In this document: positions 30,158 to 39,533 of the stretch, one piece after another
Layout of the letters: the number at the start of each line of letters is the position of its first letter
Numbering within the stretch: position 1 is the stretch's first letter
Assembly (NCBI RefSeq): GCF_000331105.1
Contig: NC_020054.1
Coordinates: 3,943,477-4,007,476 of the forward strand
Source: Fibrella aestuarina BUZ 2
GTDB lineage: Bacteria > Bacteroidota > Bacteroidia > Cytophagales > Spirosomataceae
Direction: 5' to 3'
Length of the DNA: 64,000 bases
Program-made: the position numbers and the translations under genes
Notes under the pieces: model-generated
What the model saw: the letters and a program-made list of their open reading frames with translations, nothing else
Databases searched by the model: none
Told to the model about the DNA's origin: nothing

Positions 30158-33100
30158 TTATGAGTTATTGTACTGCTTGGGGAAGCTGATTACAAATTCC
30201 GTACCCATGCCCAGCTGACTGGTCACTTGCAGGCGCGCTTCCAGCAAGAGGGCCAGTTGCTGCACGATGCGCAGCCCGATACCCTCGCCCCTCAGGGCAG
30301 TCCAGCCGGTTTCGCCCCCGGGCGCGGGGCGGGCGTCGGCCACGGAAACGCCCGCGTTCCGCTGGCTATTGGTGTTCAACTGAGTCACCAGCTCAGGATC
30401 GAGGCCCGGCCCGGTATCGCTGACCGAACACCACCACCGCTCTTGGGTCGGCTCGTCGCCCCACCGAAGGGTCACCTCGCCCCGATGCGTGTATTTCAGC
30501 GCGTTGATGACCAGGTTCTGCACCATCCGGTGGATATGGATCGGGTCGCCCTCCGTGGTCAGTGTCGCCGGGCCGTCGACCCGCAGTTGCAGCTGCTGCT
30601 CGTCAGCGATGGGCTGGAATCCCTGGCCTATTTTCTGAAGCAGCTCGCTCACGTCGACGGTTTCGAGTTGCCGCTGTTCCTGACCGGTCTCCAGCCGGGC
30701 GTAGTCTAGCAGTTCGGTCAGCATGCTTGTAGCTTCTTTCACGTTGCGGAGCGCCATGTCCATCATCTGCGACCGTTCGGCCTCCGAAGCCGCGATACTC
30801 AGCAGTTGCAGCGACCCGGCAATCACCCCGAAGTTGCCCCGCAGGTCGTGCGATACCGCCCGCAGCAACTCGGTACGGTGCTGCAACGACGCCCGCAGCT
30901 CCGACAGCGCATCCGTTGTCTGGCGCGACTCTTTCAACTCGCTCAGCCACTGCTGATTCTGCGCCTGTATCTGTTTCAGGCCGGTGATATCGAGGCCCGT
31001 CAGCACCACCCCGTCGTCCTGACGGGTCACCGAGATCGCCACCCAGCGGTCGTTGGTCGGCATGGGCTGCTCGCGGTAGACGGGCTCACCCGACTGGTGC
31101 ACGTGCCGGAGAATAGCCAGTGTTTCGTCGCCCCAGAGCAGTTCACAAAACCGGCTGGTCGACTCGCCCAGCAGGGTATCCAGTGGCTGCCCGAAAAACT
31201 CACTTAGTTTCCGGTTACCCACCGCCAGCCGAAAGTCACTGACCTGCTCGGGGCTGGCCTCGTCGCGAACGGCTTTCAACAGCCCAATGGCCGCCGGGGA
31301 GCTGTCCAGCACGGCCTGTAGGTTCTCGGCCGTTTGCCGAATCTGCTGCTGCGCTTCCAGTTGCTCCGAAATATTGAGATCGACGCCCATCACCCGCGTT
31401 TGTGGCCCTTCGCCAATCACGCCGGCCTTGATGCGTAGCGTCTTGACCCTATCCCCCACCTTGATGCGAAAAATCGAGTTGAACGAGTTCTCTCCCTCAT
31501 GCAGGTACGTGATCAGGCGGCGGGCTTTGTCTTTGTCCTCCTCAATGGCGAACGTTTCGTACAGAGCCGGTTGAATCGGCTGATCGGGGGCCAGCTCGAA
31601 CAGCCGGTACATCCCGGCCGACCACGTAAACTGCTGCTGCTGCCGGTCATACTCCCAACTGCCCACGTTGGCGAGTTCTTCGGTCTGCTGCACCAGCGTT
31701 TGCTGTTTGAGCGTTTCCAGTTGCAGGCGTTCGAGGGCCAGATACAGCCGGGGCGCCAGGTCTTCGAGCAGGTCGATTTCGTCGGCGCGCCAGGCGTAGG
31801 GTTCCTGCTTGTAGAGCGTCACCACGAAGCGCCATTGGCCGTCGCTCAGCATGGGCGCCAGCAGTTGAGCCCCCTCGTCCAGGCGTAGGTACGTCTCGGC
31901 CGGGGCGACGGGGTGGGCATAGGCCTGCCTGTCGTTGACGACGATCGGGCGGCCGTCCCGGAACTGATGCACAAAACCCGGACTGATCAGGTCGCTCATG
32001 CGCCAATCGCCGAGACTGTCGGGCAGGTCGGGGTGGTGGACGTCGTAGAGTACCGTAGCCTGATCGGCCGCTTCATCGACGCGGGTGAAGGTGAGGCGCG
32101 AGGTGCCGAAGTAAGCGGCCATTTTTTCGCCGACCACCTTCATCACATCGTCTGAAACGGTCAGGTGCGCAAACACTTCACTCACGTCGGCCAGAAAGAC
32201 GGCGTTGGCTTCGCGCCGCTTGCCCTCGGTGATGTCTTTGAAAACGAGCGTAAACAGGCCGTTATTCAGGGGGCCAACCGACGCCGCGTAGGCATCATAC
32301 CAGCGGTCGATGGATTCGGCCCGGCTTTCAAAGCGGTACGTTTCGCCCTGCAACGCCACCCGGCCATAGCGTTCGATCTGCCACGGCTCCAGGTCGGGCA
32401 GCAACGCGCGGGCGCTGTGTTGCCGGGCCGCCTGAGCGGTGATGCCGGTCATGGCCGTAAAGGCCGGGTTCACGTCGACCATCCGGTAATCGACGGGTTG
32501 CCCGGCCTCATCGACAATCAGCTGGCAGAGGGCAAAGGCCTCGTTGACCGCCGAAAACAGGCTGCGGTATTTTTCTTCCGACTCCCGCAGATTGGCCTCG
32601 GCCCGCGCACTTTCGACGGCCGCCCAGGTACGTTCGGCGGTTTCTTCCAGCAGGGCCAGCTCATCATCCGACCAGTTGTGTGCCTGCTGAAAATGGCCGA
32701 ACAGAATGGCCACCAGTTGCCCGCCCTTCAGTACGGGTACGTTGACGGTCGTGCCCACCGGCCGAATGGGTCCCGCTTCGTTTTCGGCGGATGCGCGCGT
32801 AGGGTCGCTGGCGACGTCATCGTGTACCAGCGTATGCCCCGCCTGTAGTTGAGCCAGCAACGCCGGGCTGACAGTAGTCGTGTAGCGGTCGGCGGGGCCA
32901 TCGGGATACTGGCGCGACATCACCACAACCTGACTATCGGGCTGCACCTCGGCGTAGTCGACCCGGCTGGCTTTCAGGTGTCGACACAGCAACCGGCACG
33001 CCTGGTACTGAATGTCGGTGGGGTTGGTCAGCGGGCGCAGGATGTCGGTGAGGGCCAGCAGAAACGCCTGTTGCTGCTGACTCAGCCGCAGGGCTTCTTC

Positions 33101-35665
33101 GGCCACTTTGCGCTGGGTGATGTCGATAAATGTGAGCACGATGCCGTTGATCCGGTCTTCGGCCGTCCGGTAGGGCAGCACCCGCATGATAAACAGGCGT
33201 CCCTCGCCGGTCTGCACTTCCCGCTCCACGGGTTGCAGCGTGTCCAGCACGGCTTCGGCATCGGCCTGTAACTGCTGGTAATCGAGCCGGTTGGTGATGT
33301 CGGTGAGGGGGCGGCCAAAATCCGACGGAATGAGGTTGAAAATCTGGCGGGCCGCCGGGGTAAACAGGTTGACCCGCAGGCTCCGGTCCAGAAACAACGT
33401 GGCGATGTCGGTGGAGTTGATGAGGTTCTGGAAGTTATTGCTCGTGAGCGACACCTCTTCCACCTTGACCTTCAGTTCCTGGTTGACGGTCGTCAGTTCT
33501 TCGTTGATCGACTGCAACTCTTCTTTACTGGTTTCCAGTTCTTCCGCCGCCGAGCGCAGTTCTTCGTTCATGGCCTGCAACTCTTCGTTGGAGGCCTTCA
33601 GCTCTTCGGCCTGTAGCTCGTGGTGTTCGTTGGAGGCCCGCAGTTGCGTTTTGGCGCGAATCAGCTCCTGTTCCAGCTGGCGGGCCACCGGCTCCACCGA
33701 GGTCAGCACGTTCTCGACGGTGTCGGGCTCGGCGTTGACGGGCTCGAAAATCACCAGAAAGAAGCCCCGGGCGGGGTCGCCCTCTCGCAGCACCGGGCGC
33801 ACGTGAATCGTGATGGTTTCGAGGCGATCGCCCTGTTGCAGCCTCAGGTTGCGGACGTCGACGTTGGTTTGCTGTTGCTGGGCCTGATAAAAGGCCGTGC
33901 GCAATTCGAGCCGCAGCTCGGGCCGGATGAGCTTCAGCAGGTTTTTCGAGGGTTCGCCACCCGCCACGTGCAGGTAGGCACCGGCCCGGTCGGAAATGTG
34001 GAGGATGTCGTATTCTTCGTTGACGATGATCGAGGGTGGCGCATACTGTTCCAGCAGTTGCTGGTGCAGGTCGCCGTAGTTCATCCGAATGGCGGGCCGG
34101 TTTTCGGTTTCAGCGATGGGCTCCAGCGACCGTTTTTTCTCTTTGGCCAGCAACGGCGTCGACTCCGGCACGGGATACGAGCGGGTGGCCACCTGCCGGC
34201 TCTGGTAGAGGTGATGCTCGCGGCTGACGGTGGCGTAGAGGTCGTTGGACCCATCGACGGTCTCCGACAGCCCGAGCACCAGGTAGCCGCCCGGTTTGAG
34301 CGCAAAATGGAAGGTTTCCATCACCCGCTCCTGCGCGGTATGGTTCAGGTAGATCAGCAGGTTGCGGCAACTGACCAGATCGATCCGGGAGAAAGGCGGG
34401 TCTTTGAGAACGTTGTGGTTGGCAAACAGCACCATCTCGCGGATTTCCCGGCGGATGCGGTATTCATCGCCTTCTTTGGTGAAAAAGCGGCGCAGGCGTT
34501 CGGGCGATACGTCGGCGGCGTCGTTGATGGTGTAGAGGGCCTCGCGGGCAATGGCAATGGCTTCGTCGTCGATGTCGGTGGCAAAAATCTGCACCTTGGG
34601 GGCGTCCAGCACGTCCATCGTTCGTTCGGCGCAGAGCATCGCCAGCGAATAGGCTTCTTCGCCGGTAGCGCAGCCCGCCACCCAGATCCGCAAGCCACCC
34701 TGCGCCCGGGGCCGGGTCAGGGCGGGGATGATGTCCTGTTCGAGGGCGGTGAAGACCGCGCTGTCGCGAAAGAAGTTGGTTACCGAGATAAGCAGGTCTT
34801 TCAGCAGCGCCTGCGTTTCATCCACGTTTTCGCGCAGGAAAGCAACGTAAGCCGGCAGATCGGGCAGGTTACGAACGTGAATACGTCGCTCCAGCCGACG
34901 CAGCAGCGTGGGGCGTTTGTAGTTGGAAAAGTCGTGCCCGGTACGTAGGCGCAGCTGGGTAAACACCTCCCGCAGCGCCTGTTGCTGATCTTCGGGCCGG
35001 TGCTGGGCTTCCAGCTTGATCTCGACGGTGCCCAGGCTTTGCCGGTAGGCCAGCAGCCGGGCCGGAATCTGGCTCACGGGCAGCACTTCGTCGACCAGGT
35101 CCGTGGCGATGGTGTTGCGGGGCATTTCGCTGAAAGCCGCCTCCCGCGGATTCTGCACAAACACCGCCCCCCCTTTTTCCTTCACCCGTTTGATACCCAT
35201 CGACCCGTTGGCCCCCGTGCCCGACAGAATCACGGCAATGGCCTGCCCACCGTGCGATTCGGCCAGGGTACGAAAGAAAATATCGACCGGAGCGCGCCGC
35301 TCTTCAATGCTGGTATTGGGGATGACCAGCAGGTGGTCATCCTCCATTTGCAGGTGCTGATCGGGCGGGATGACGTACACGTGGTTGGGCAGCACCTGCG
35401 TCTTACCGGTCACCTTCGTAACGGGCAGCGGCGTCACCCCCTGCAAGATCTGGGTTAGCTGACTGTCGTAGTCGGGCGAGAGGTGCAGAATGACCACATA
35501 CGCCATCCCGGAGTCGGCCGGCACGTGCTCCATGAAGGTACTAATCGCTTCGACGCCGCCCGCTGATGCGCCGAGTCCCACAACAAATAGCCTGTCGGCC
35601 TCGGGTTTGTCGGGCGTTTTGGTCGATGTTTTTCGTTGGCTCATGGTTCGGGAAGGTTTACTCAT
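30158..35665 (-). CDS. CheB-CheR-PAS/GAF-histidine kinase fusion protein
   Basis: A 1,835-residue soluble signalling protein. Order: CheB methylesterase-like domain (about 25-205); CheR methyltransferase N and C domains (about 215-490, with VAGCATGEEAYSLAMLC binding S-adenosylmethionine); a PAS-like region and a long coiled coil rich in EELKASNEELQAMNEELRSAAEELETSKEEL-type heptads, quoted here in part only; further PAS and GAF modules (about 740-1500); and HisKA with His1606 plus a HATPase domain to the end. In the CheB part Ser34 and His61 of the triad are present, but the expected Asp is Asn153 (SGTGANG). An alternative start is 35644. No transmembrane segment is seen. The substrate of the CheB/CheR parts is unknown because no chemoreceptor is encoded nearby. 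Confidence 0.9.
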   Translation of the reverse strand: MSKPSRTMSQRKTSTKTPDKPEADRLFVVGLGASAGGVEAISTFMEHVPADSGMAYVVILHLSPDYDSQLTQILQGVTPLPVTKVTGKTQVLPNHVYVIPPDQHLQMEDDHLLVIPNTSIEERRAPVDIFFRTLAESHGGQAIAVILSGTGANGSMGIKRVKEKGGAVFVQNPREAAFSEMPRNTIATDLVDEVLPVSQIPARLLAYRQSLGTVEIKLEAQHRPEDQQQALREVFTQLRLRTGHDFSNYKRPTLLRRLERRIHVRNLPDLPAYVAFLRENVDETQALLKDLLISVTNFFRDSAVFTALEQDIIPALTRPRAQGGLRIWVAGCATGEEAYSLAMLCAERTMDVLDAPKVQIFATDIDDEAIAIAREALYTINDAADVSPERLRRFFTKEGDEYRIRREIREMVLFANHNVLKDPPFSRIDLVSCRNLLIYLNHTAQERVMETFHFALKPGGYLVLGLSETVDGSNDLYATVSREHHLYQSRQVATRSYPVPESTPLLAKEKKRSLEPIAETENRPAIRMNYGDLHQQLLEQYAPPSIIVNEEYDILHISDRAGAYLHVAGGEPSKNLLKLIRPELRLELRTAFYQAQQQQTNVDVRNLRLQQGDRLETITIHVRPVLREGDPARGFFLVIFEPVNAEPDTVENVLTSVEPVARQLEQELIRAKTQLRASNEHHELQAEELKASNEELQAMNEELRSAAEELETSKEELQSINEELTTVNQELKVKVEEVSLTSNNFQNLINSTDIATLFLDRSLRVNLFTPAARQIFNLIPSDFGRPLTDITNRLDYQQLQADAEAVLDTLQPVEREVQTGEGRLFIMRVLPYRTAEDRINGIVLTFIDITQRKVAEEALRLSQQQQAFLLALTDILRPLTNPTDIQYQACRLLCRHLKASRVDYAEVQPDSQVVVMSRQYPDGPADRYTTTVSPALLAQLQAGHTLVHDDVASDPTRASAENEAGPIRPVGTTVNVPVLKGGQLVAILFGHFQQAHNWSDDELALLEETAERTWAAVESARAEANLRESEEKYRSLFSAVNEAFALCQLIVDEAGQPVDYRMVDVNPAFTAMTGITAQAARQHSARALLPDLEPWQIERYGRVALQGETYRFESRAESIDRWYDAYAASVGPLNNGLFTLVFKDITEGKRREANAVFLADVSEVFAHLTVSDDVMKVVGEKMAAYFGTSRLTFTRVDEAADQATVLYDVHHPDLPDSLGDWRMSDLISPGFVHQFRDGRPIVVNDRQAYAHPVAPAETYLRLDEGAQLLAPMLSDGQWRFVVTLYKQEPYAWRADEIDLLEDLAPRLYLALERLQLETLKQQTLVQQTEELANVGSWEYDRQQQQFTWSAGMYRLFELAPDQPIQPALYETFAIEEDKDKARRLITYLHEGENSFNSIFRIKVGDRVKTLRIKAGVIGEGPQTRVMGVDLNISEQLEAQQQIRQTAENLQAVLDSSPAAIGLLKAVRDEASPEQVSDFRLAVGNRKLSEFFGQPLDTLLGESTSRFCELLWGDETLAILRHVHQSGEPVYREQPMPTNDRWVAISVTRQDDGVVLTGLDITGLKQIQAQNQQWLSELKESRQTTDALSELRASLQHRTELLRAVSHDLRGNFGVIAGSLQLLSIAASEAERSQMMDMALRNVKEATSMLTELLDYARLETGQEQRQLETVDVSELLQKIGQGFQPIADEQQLQLRVDGPATLTTEGDPIHIHRMVQNLVINALKYTHRGEVTLRWGDEPTQERWWCSVSDTGPGLDPELVTQLNTNSQRNAGVSVADARPAPGGETGWTALRGEGIGLRIVQQLALLLEARLQVTSQLGMGTEFVISFPKQYNNS

Positions 35666-35678
35666 TGGTTATGTGGCG

Positions 35679-36731
35679 TCAGGATGCCGGTGGGCTGTCG
35701 GCAACGGGTTCGGGCTGGTCGATGTTTTCCTGACTCAGCGTCTGCTGGCTTAGGGCCACCCGCCGCACCAGGTCGATCCGCTGTTCAGCTTCCTTGGCTC
35801 GTTGAAAATAGAAAGCGGCCTGCCGGGGCTGGTTGGCCTCGGCGTAATGGTCGCCAATATGGTTCATTAACATGACACTTTCAGCCATGCCGCGGATGGC
35901 GTCGTAGAGGCGATCTTCAACGGCCTCGGTGAGGGAGGCCAGCAGGGTATCGGCCGAGTAGGCGTGCCCGGTATGACAGCGAAACCGCGACAATGTCCCT
36001 TCTTTTAGCACCGTCAGCACACCGTGGCATTCCGGGCAGGTGAAGGGGCTTAGCTGACCAAACTCAAAAATAGGGGTATCCAGCGCTTTTGCTTCGGCGG
36101 CAATCCCAATTTCGATGGCCGTTCGTTTATCGTCGGCGGGGCTGACCGGGGCCGCCTCAGGTACGTCCTCCCCTACCAGGCGGGTCAGCGTTGTGGCCAG
36201 GCGCGCGATCGGCAGGACATAATCGACCGCCACTTCCCGAATAGCGCTTTCGGGCATCGACGGCACCTCGGCTTCGGCGGGGTCCTGCACCAGCGCCAGC
36301 CCGCCCCGTTGTTTGATGGTCCACAGGCCCGCCGTTCCGTCATCGAGCGCGCCCGTCAGCACCACGCCGATCACCTGATTCCCGTAGATGTAGGCAGCCG
36401 AGCGAAAGAGCGGGTCGATAGCGGGGCGGAAGCGGTTCTCTTTCGGGCCACGGCTGACGCGCACGTAGCCGTCTTCCAGCAACAGATGATGGTCGGGCGG
36501 GGCAATGTAAATATGATTGGTCTGAATGAGTTGGCCGTTGTAGGCATTCGTTACGGGTATCGTCGTTACGCGCCCCAGCACATCGGGCACGATCCCCCGC
36601 CCCGACGGCGCAATATGCCAGACCACAAACACGGACGCCGCCAGATCGGGCGGTAGCGCGCCAATTAATTTCTTCAGTGCGTCGAGCCCACCCGTCGAGG
36701 CCCCAATAACAATGATCGTTCGCTTCTTCAT
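35679..36731 (-). CDS. CheB-type protein-glutamate methylesterase with a C-terminal Cys-rich module
   Basis: A 350-residue protein lacking an N-terminal receiver. The catalytic domain (1-190) has GASTGGLDAL (Ser), WHIAPSGRG (His) and LTGALDDG (Asp), so the full triad is kept. The C-terminal part holds a Cys-x2-Cys and Cys-x2-Gly-His pair (FTCPECHGVLTVL...FRCHTGHAYS, about residues 237-262) that could bind zinc, then a helical tail. The ATG at 36731 starts the conserved domain, although the frame is open further upstream. It is the first gene of an operon with the CheB-CheR-kinase fusion (13-nt gap), whose own CheB triad is altered, so the active esterase of the pair may be this one. Confidence 0.87.
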   Translation of the reverse strand: MKKRTIIVIGASTGGLDALKKLIGALPPDLAASVFVVWHIAPSGRGIVPDVLGRVTTIPVTNAYNGQLIQTNHIYIAPPDHHLLLEDGYVRVSRGPKENRFRPAIDPLFRSAAYIYGNQVIGVVLTGALDDGTAGLWTIKQRGGLALVQDPAEAEVPSMPESAIREVAVDYVLPIARLATTLTRLVGEDVPEAAPVSPADDKRTAIEIGIAAEAKALDTPIFEFGQLSPFTCPECHGVLTVLKEGTLSRFRCHTGHAYSADTLLASLTEAVEDRLYDAIRGMAESVMLMNHIGDHYAEANQPRQAAFYFQRAKEAEQRIDLVRRVALSQQTLSQENIDQPEPVADSPPAS

Positions 36732-36890
36732 ACCGGCAGCACAGCTAGTAACACGCCGCTTGCACGCAGTGAGCTGAGTGTAATACGTAGGCAACAGCGT
36801 TTACCAGTTACTTACTGGCTACACGTATAGATGTTTGCAAAGATTAGCCTGAATGGGGCTAGTCGCATGGCTTTGCGCTGGCAAACGCAG

Positions 36891-36932
36891 AAAAAAAGGA
36901 GCCGGATACGGGCGGCTGGCAATCCTTTTTTG
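36891..36932. terminator. Hairpin with A and T runs on either side
   Basis: AAAAAAAGGA(GCCG) pairs with (CGGC)...TCCTTTTTT around a short loop. It lies in the 320-nt gap upstream of the CheB operon and downstream of a leftward lipoprotein gene, and can act in both directions. Confidence 0.55.
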
Positions 36933-36993
36933 CGGGCTAGCGGGTTGTCAAGGCGTTTGCTTAACACCCACGCATACGTAGCCACCAAGCCAA

Positions 36994-37025
36994 AAAACCG
37001 CGCCGGCGGGCGCCAGGGCGGTTTT
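36994..37025 (-). terminator. Intrinsic terminator of the 37052 lipoprotein gene
   Basis: On the minus strand AAAACCGC and GCGGTTTT form an 8-bp stem around a G/C-rich loop that can fold further, followed by TTTTTT. It is positioned right after the stop codon at 37052. Confidence 0.75.
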
Positions 37026-37051
37026 CTGATTCACTTAACGGGCGATCACGC

Positions 37052-37585
37052 CTACCAGGTCGTGGGCAGGAACGTGCTGACGTTGGTGTCGCCCCGGTTG
37101 AAGCGCACCACGATGGTCGGTTTGCCGCTGCTGCCGGTTTGCAAGGTGTAGTAATACGTCTGCGCCTTCAGTTCGGAGCGCTCCATCTTCCGGTCGATGT
37201 TCTTGCTGGGCGCGCAGGCATAAAAGCCCCGATAGTGGCCCTCGGTGGGCGTGGTGGTAAAGGAGCCGTCGGCTTCGTTGAAATTGACGCTGCCTTTTTC
37301 GTAGGTAAAGGCCTGCGTGCGGCAGTTGCTGTAGTCGTTGGTCGAGGCCACGAAGTATTTCTCATAGGTGCCGTTGGCTTTAAAGTCAAAGACAACCGCC
37401 AGTTCGAAAGGCTTACCCTGATAGGTGCCATCGTACGACCAGAAATCAGCCATGGCAAACGAGCCATACATCCATTTCCCGACGGCCTGCGTATCCACGT
37501 GGCCACCGGGCAACACGTCGGCGTTTTGTTTACAACTGGTACTGAGGGCTGCTACCGACAGCAGCCAAAAGAGGAGCTTTTTCAT
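37052..37585 (-). CDS. Small lipoprotein of unknown function
   Basis: A 177-residue protein. The start at 37585 gives a lipoprotein signal (KKLLFWLLSVAALSTSC). The mature sequence contains VGKWMYGSFAMADFWSYDGTYQGK and repeated beta strands with many aromatic residues, resembling lipocalin-like domains common in Bacteroidota. The frame is open upstream for another 50 codons, but that stretch has no signal peptide. It is transcribed alone, with a terminator directly after it. Confidence 0.72.
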   Translation of the reverse strand: MKKLLFWLLSVAALSTSCKQNADVLPGGHVDTQAVGKWMYGSFAMADFWSYDGTYQGKPFELAVVFDFKANGTYEKYFVASTNDYSNCRTQAFTYEKGSVNFNEADGSFTTTPTEGHYRGFYACAPSKNIDRKMERSELKAQTYYYTLQTGSSGKPTIVVRFNRGDTNVSTFLPTTW

Positions 37586-37782
37586 TCGTATAACGGGGTT
37601 GTTGTTTACAGCCCCAAAATTGGCCCGGTGCGCTTTCGTCCGAAACGCCAACGCCAATGAACCGGAAAAAGCGGCCCATGAACCCGCGCAATCCGGCCGT
37701 GCGGCTGCCAGTCGAAACGGCCCAGGCCTTGCCATCTAGGCCGTATTGCTGAACTTGCCGCTTCTTTTGCGCTCGTTTGTGT

Positions 37783-38580
37783 ATGCTTTTCTCGTTCCGA
37801 CTCTTCGCGTCGACGGCGCTGGCCGGCCTGTTATCGGGCTGCGCCAGTGTCAGTTCCCACACCGACATCATGGAGCTGAACCGTATCTACCGGGTACGGG
37901 CCAACCAGACCCTGTACGTTGCCGACCGGCAAGGTTCCGTACAGGCCAAACGATTGCAGCAGCCCGCCAGCGCGGCCCTCTACAAACGGGCCGACACGCT
38001 GTTCGCCAGCTTTGTGCCCCATACGCTTGCCCCGGCCGACCAGAACCCGCAGACGCTCGATCGGGCCGACTCAACGGCGGTTCTGTTTCTGAGCTACACC
38101 CCGCGCATCAAAACCGTCGAGGAGAAAAGCCCCTGGTTTTATTATCAGCTGACCTCGTTCGACATCGACCTGTTTACCATTCCGTTCAAGTACCGGTTTC
38201 CCACCGCCGCCCGGCCGGGGCAGCTGGCCACCAATGCCAACATCGGCCTGTATACCGGCATCCGCTACGATCAGGGGCGATTCCGGAACATCTTTTTTCG
38301 GGGCGAACGGCGTTCCGACGTGGAGTCGTTCAGTTTTGGGCTGGGTACGTTGGTGAGTATCAATCCAGTGGTGGTCAATGAATTCAACACCGACGGACTG
38401 GTTACGGGCGAATACGAAGCGTTGGGCGTTAATTACGGGCTGGCGGCGATCGTTGGCTACAAGGGCCTGACGGCGGGGCTGGCCCTTGGCTTCGAAAACC
38501 TGGCCGACCGCAACAACCGCTATTGGGTGTACCGTCAGCAGCCCTGGCTCGGCCTGACCGTCGGGATCAACATCAACTAG
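37783..38580 (+). CDS. Exported lipoprotein, probable beta-barrel, unknown function
   Basis: A 265-residue protein starting at ATG 37783 (a TTG two codons earlier is possible). It has a lipobox (GLLSGCAS) and then alternating hydrophobic strands with aromatic ends. Segments such as YYQLTSFDIDLFTIPFKYRF, ANIGLYTGIRYD, FSFGLGTLVSINP and GVNYGLAAIVGYKGLTAGLALGFENL look like beta-barrel strands, and the C-terminus ends in LGLTVGININ. It may be an envelope barrel or a surface lipoprotein. It is divergent from the 37052 lipoprotein gene. Confidence 0.72.
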   Translation: MLFSFRLFASTALAGLLSGCASVSSHTDIMELNRIYRVRANQTLYVADRQGSVQAKRLQQPASAALYKRADTLFASFVPHTLAPADQNPQTLDRADSTAVLFLSYTPRIKTVEEKSPWFYYQLTSFDIDLFTIPFKYRFPTAARPGQLATNANIGLYTGIRYDQGRFRNIFFRGERRSDVESFSFGLGTLVSINPVVVNEFNTDGLVTGEYEALGVNYGLAAIVGYKGLTAGLALGFENLADRNNRYWVYRQQPWLGLTVGININ

Positions 38581-38765
38581 ACCGAGATCGCCGAGGGGTA
38601 CGTTTCGCCGTTTACCGATTATCGGCAGCTACCGCCCATAAATCGCCATTTTTTCCAAAAAACGGGCAATACCTGCAGTTTATCGAAAAGCTTCATATGA
38701 TTCTTTATAGAGGGACAACCTTTGGGTCATCAATCACGAAGCACACGCGAAACCGCCCCCAACCC

Positions 38766-39332
38766 ATGTACGCCATCCCGTCAACAAAGCAGACTCTCAG
38801 CGACGAACTCGTTATCCAGAACTACTTCACGACCCGACCCAGCTATTGTTTTGAGTTGCTGTACAACCGCTACCAGCAGAAGGTGTACCGGCGCTGTCTG
38901 TCAATGACCCGCGACGCCGAACTGGCCCAGGATTACGCCCACGATATTTTCATCCGCATGTTTTCCCGGCTGGACAAATTCCAGGGTCGCTCATCCTTTT
39001 CGACCTGGCTGTATTCGATTGCCTACAACTACGTGCTCGACCAACTGCGCCTGACCAAACGCCTGCCAGTTGCCCAGTTGGACGAAAGCTACGAATACCC
39101 CACCTTCCGCCAGGACGACGGTGCCGAAACGCTGGAAGCGAGCCTGCAACAGCTGGGCAAAGCCATGAGCAGCATCTCGAGCCAGGACGCCAGCATTCTG
39201 CGGCTCAAATACCAGGATGGCCTCGACGTGCGGCAGATTGGCTCGCAGCTCAAGATTCAGGAAAGCGCCGTGAAGATGCGCCTCAAACGCTCACGCGACC
39301 GGGTGAAGCGCCTGTGCGACGTAGCCTACTAA
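38766..39332 (+). CDS. ECF-family RNA polymerase sigma factor
   Basis: A 188-residue sigma-70-family protein. Region 2 (about 20-95) includes CFELLYNRYQQKVYRRCLSMTRDAELAQDYAHDIFIRMFSRLDKF and FSTWLYSIAYNYVLDQLR. Region 4 (about 125-185) has the helix-turn-helix LRLKYQDGLDVRQIGSQLKIQESAVKMRLKRSRDRVK. The frame is open upstream to 38523, but I chose the ATG at 38766 because homology begins there. No anti-sigma factor gene follows; instead a tRNA lies downstream in the opposite direction, so the factor may be controlled at transcription or by a partner elsewhere. The 38581-38765 gap holds no other gene. Confidence 0.9.
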   Translation: MYAIPSTKQTLSDELVIQNYFTTRPSYCFELLYNRYQQKVYRRCLSMTRDAELAQDYAHDIFIRMFSRLDKFQGRSSFSTWLYSIAYNYVLDQLRLTKRLPVAQLDESYEYPTFRQDDGAETLEASLQQLGKAMSSISSQDASILRLKYQDGLDVRQIGSQLKIQESAVKMRLKRSRDRVKRLCDVAY

Positions 39333-39387
39333 CCCACCTTAAATGACGAAAACCGCCAGTGAAGCGGTTTCCGTGGGGGACTCTCGG

Positions 39388-39462
39388 TAGGACGTAGCGG
39401 GCTCGAACCGCTGACCTCCGCCCTGTCAAGGCGGCGCTCTGAACCAACTGAGCTAACATCCT
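39388..39462 (-). tRNA. tRNA-Val (anticodon GAC)
   Basis: Read on the minus strand, a full cloverleaf forms: acceptor AGGATGT / ACGTCCT with discriminator A, D arm GCTC...GAGC, anticodon stem CCGCC-TTGACAG-GGCGG with anticodon GAC, and T arm with GGTTCGAGCCC. CCA is not encoded. Confidence 0.92.
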
Positions 39463-39504
39463 GTGCTTCCCGTTTGTCGGTGCGCTGGCAGCCGGTCGGG
39501 CGCA

Positions 39505-39533
39505 CAAAATTAAGCAACTTCGGGTGTTTCCAA
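39505..39533 (-). promoter_or_regulatory. Promoter of tRNA-Val
   Basis: On the minus strand, TTG (39533-39531), an 18-bp spacer and TAATTTTG (39512-39505) match the Bacteroidota consensus about 43 nt before the tRNA. The promoter lies at the 3' end of the transporter gene. Confidence 0.7.

Noticed and set aside
38766..39332. The ECF sigma gene as part of a sigma/anti-sigma and SusCD regulatory unit
   Set aside because: No anti-sigma, SusC or SusD gene is nearby; a tRNA on the other strand follows directly.
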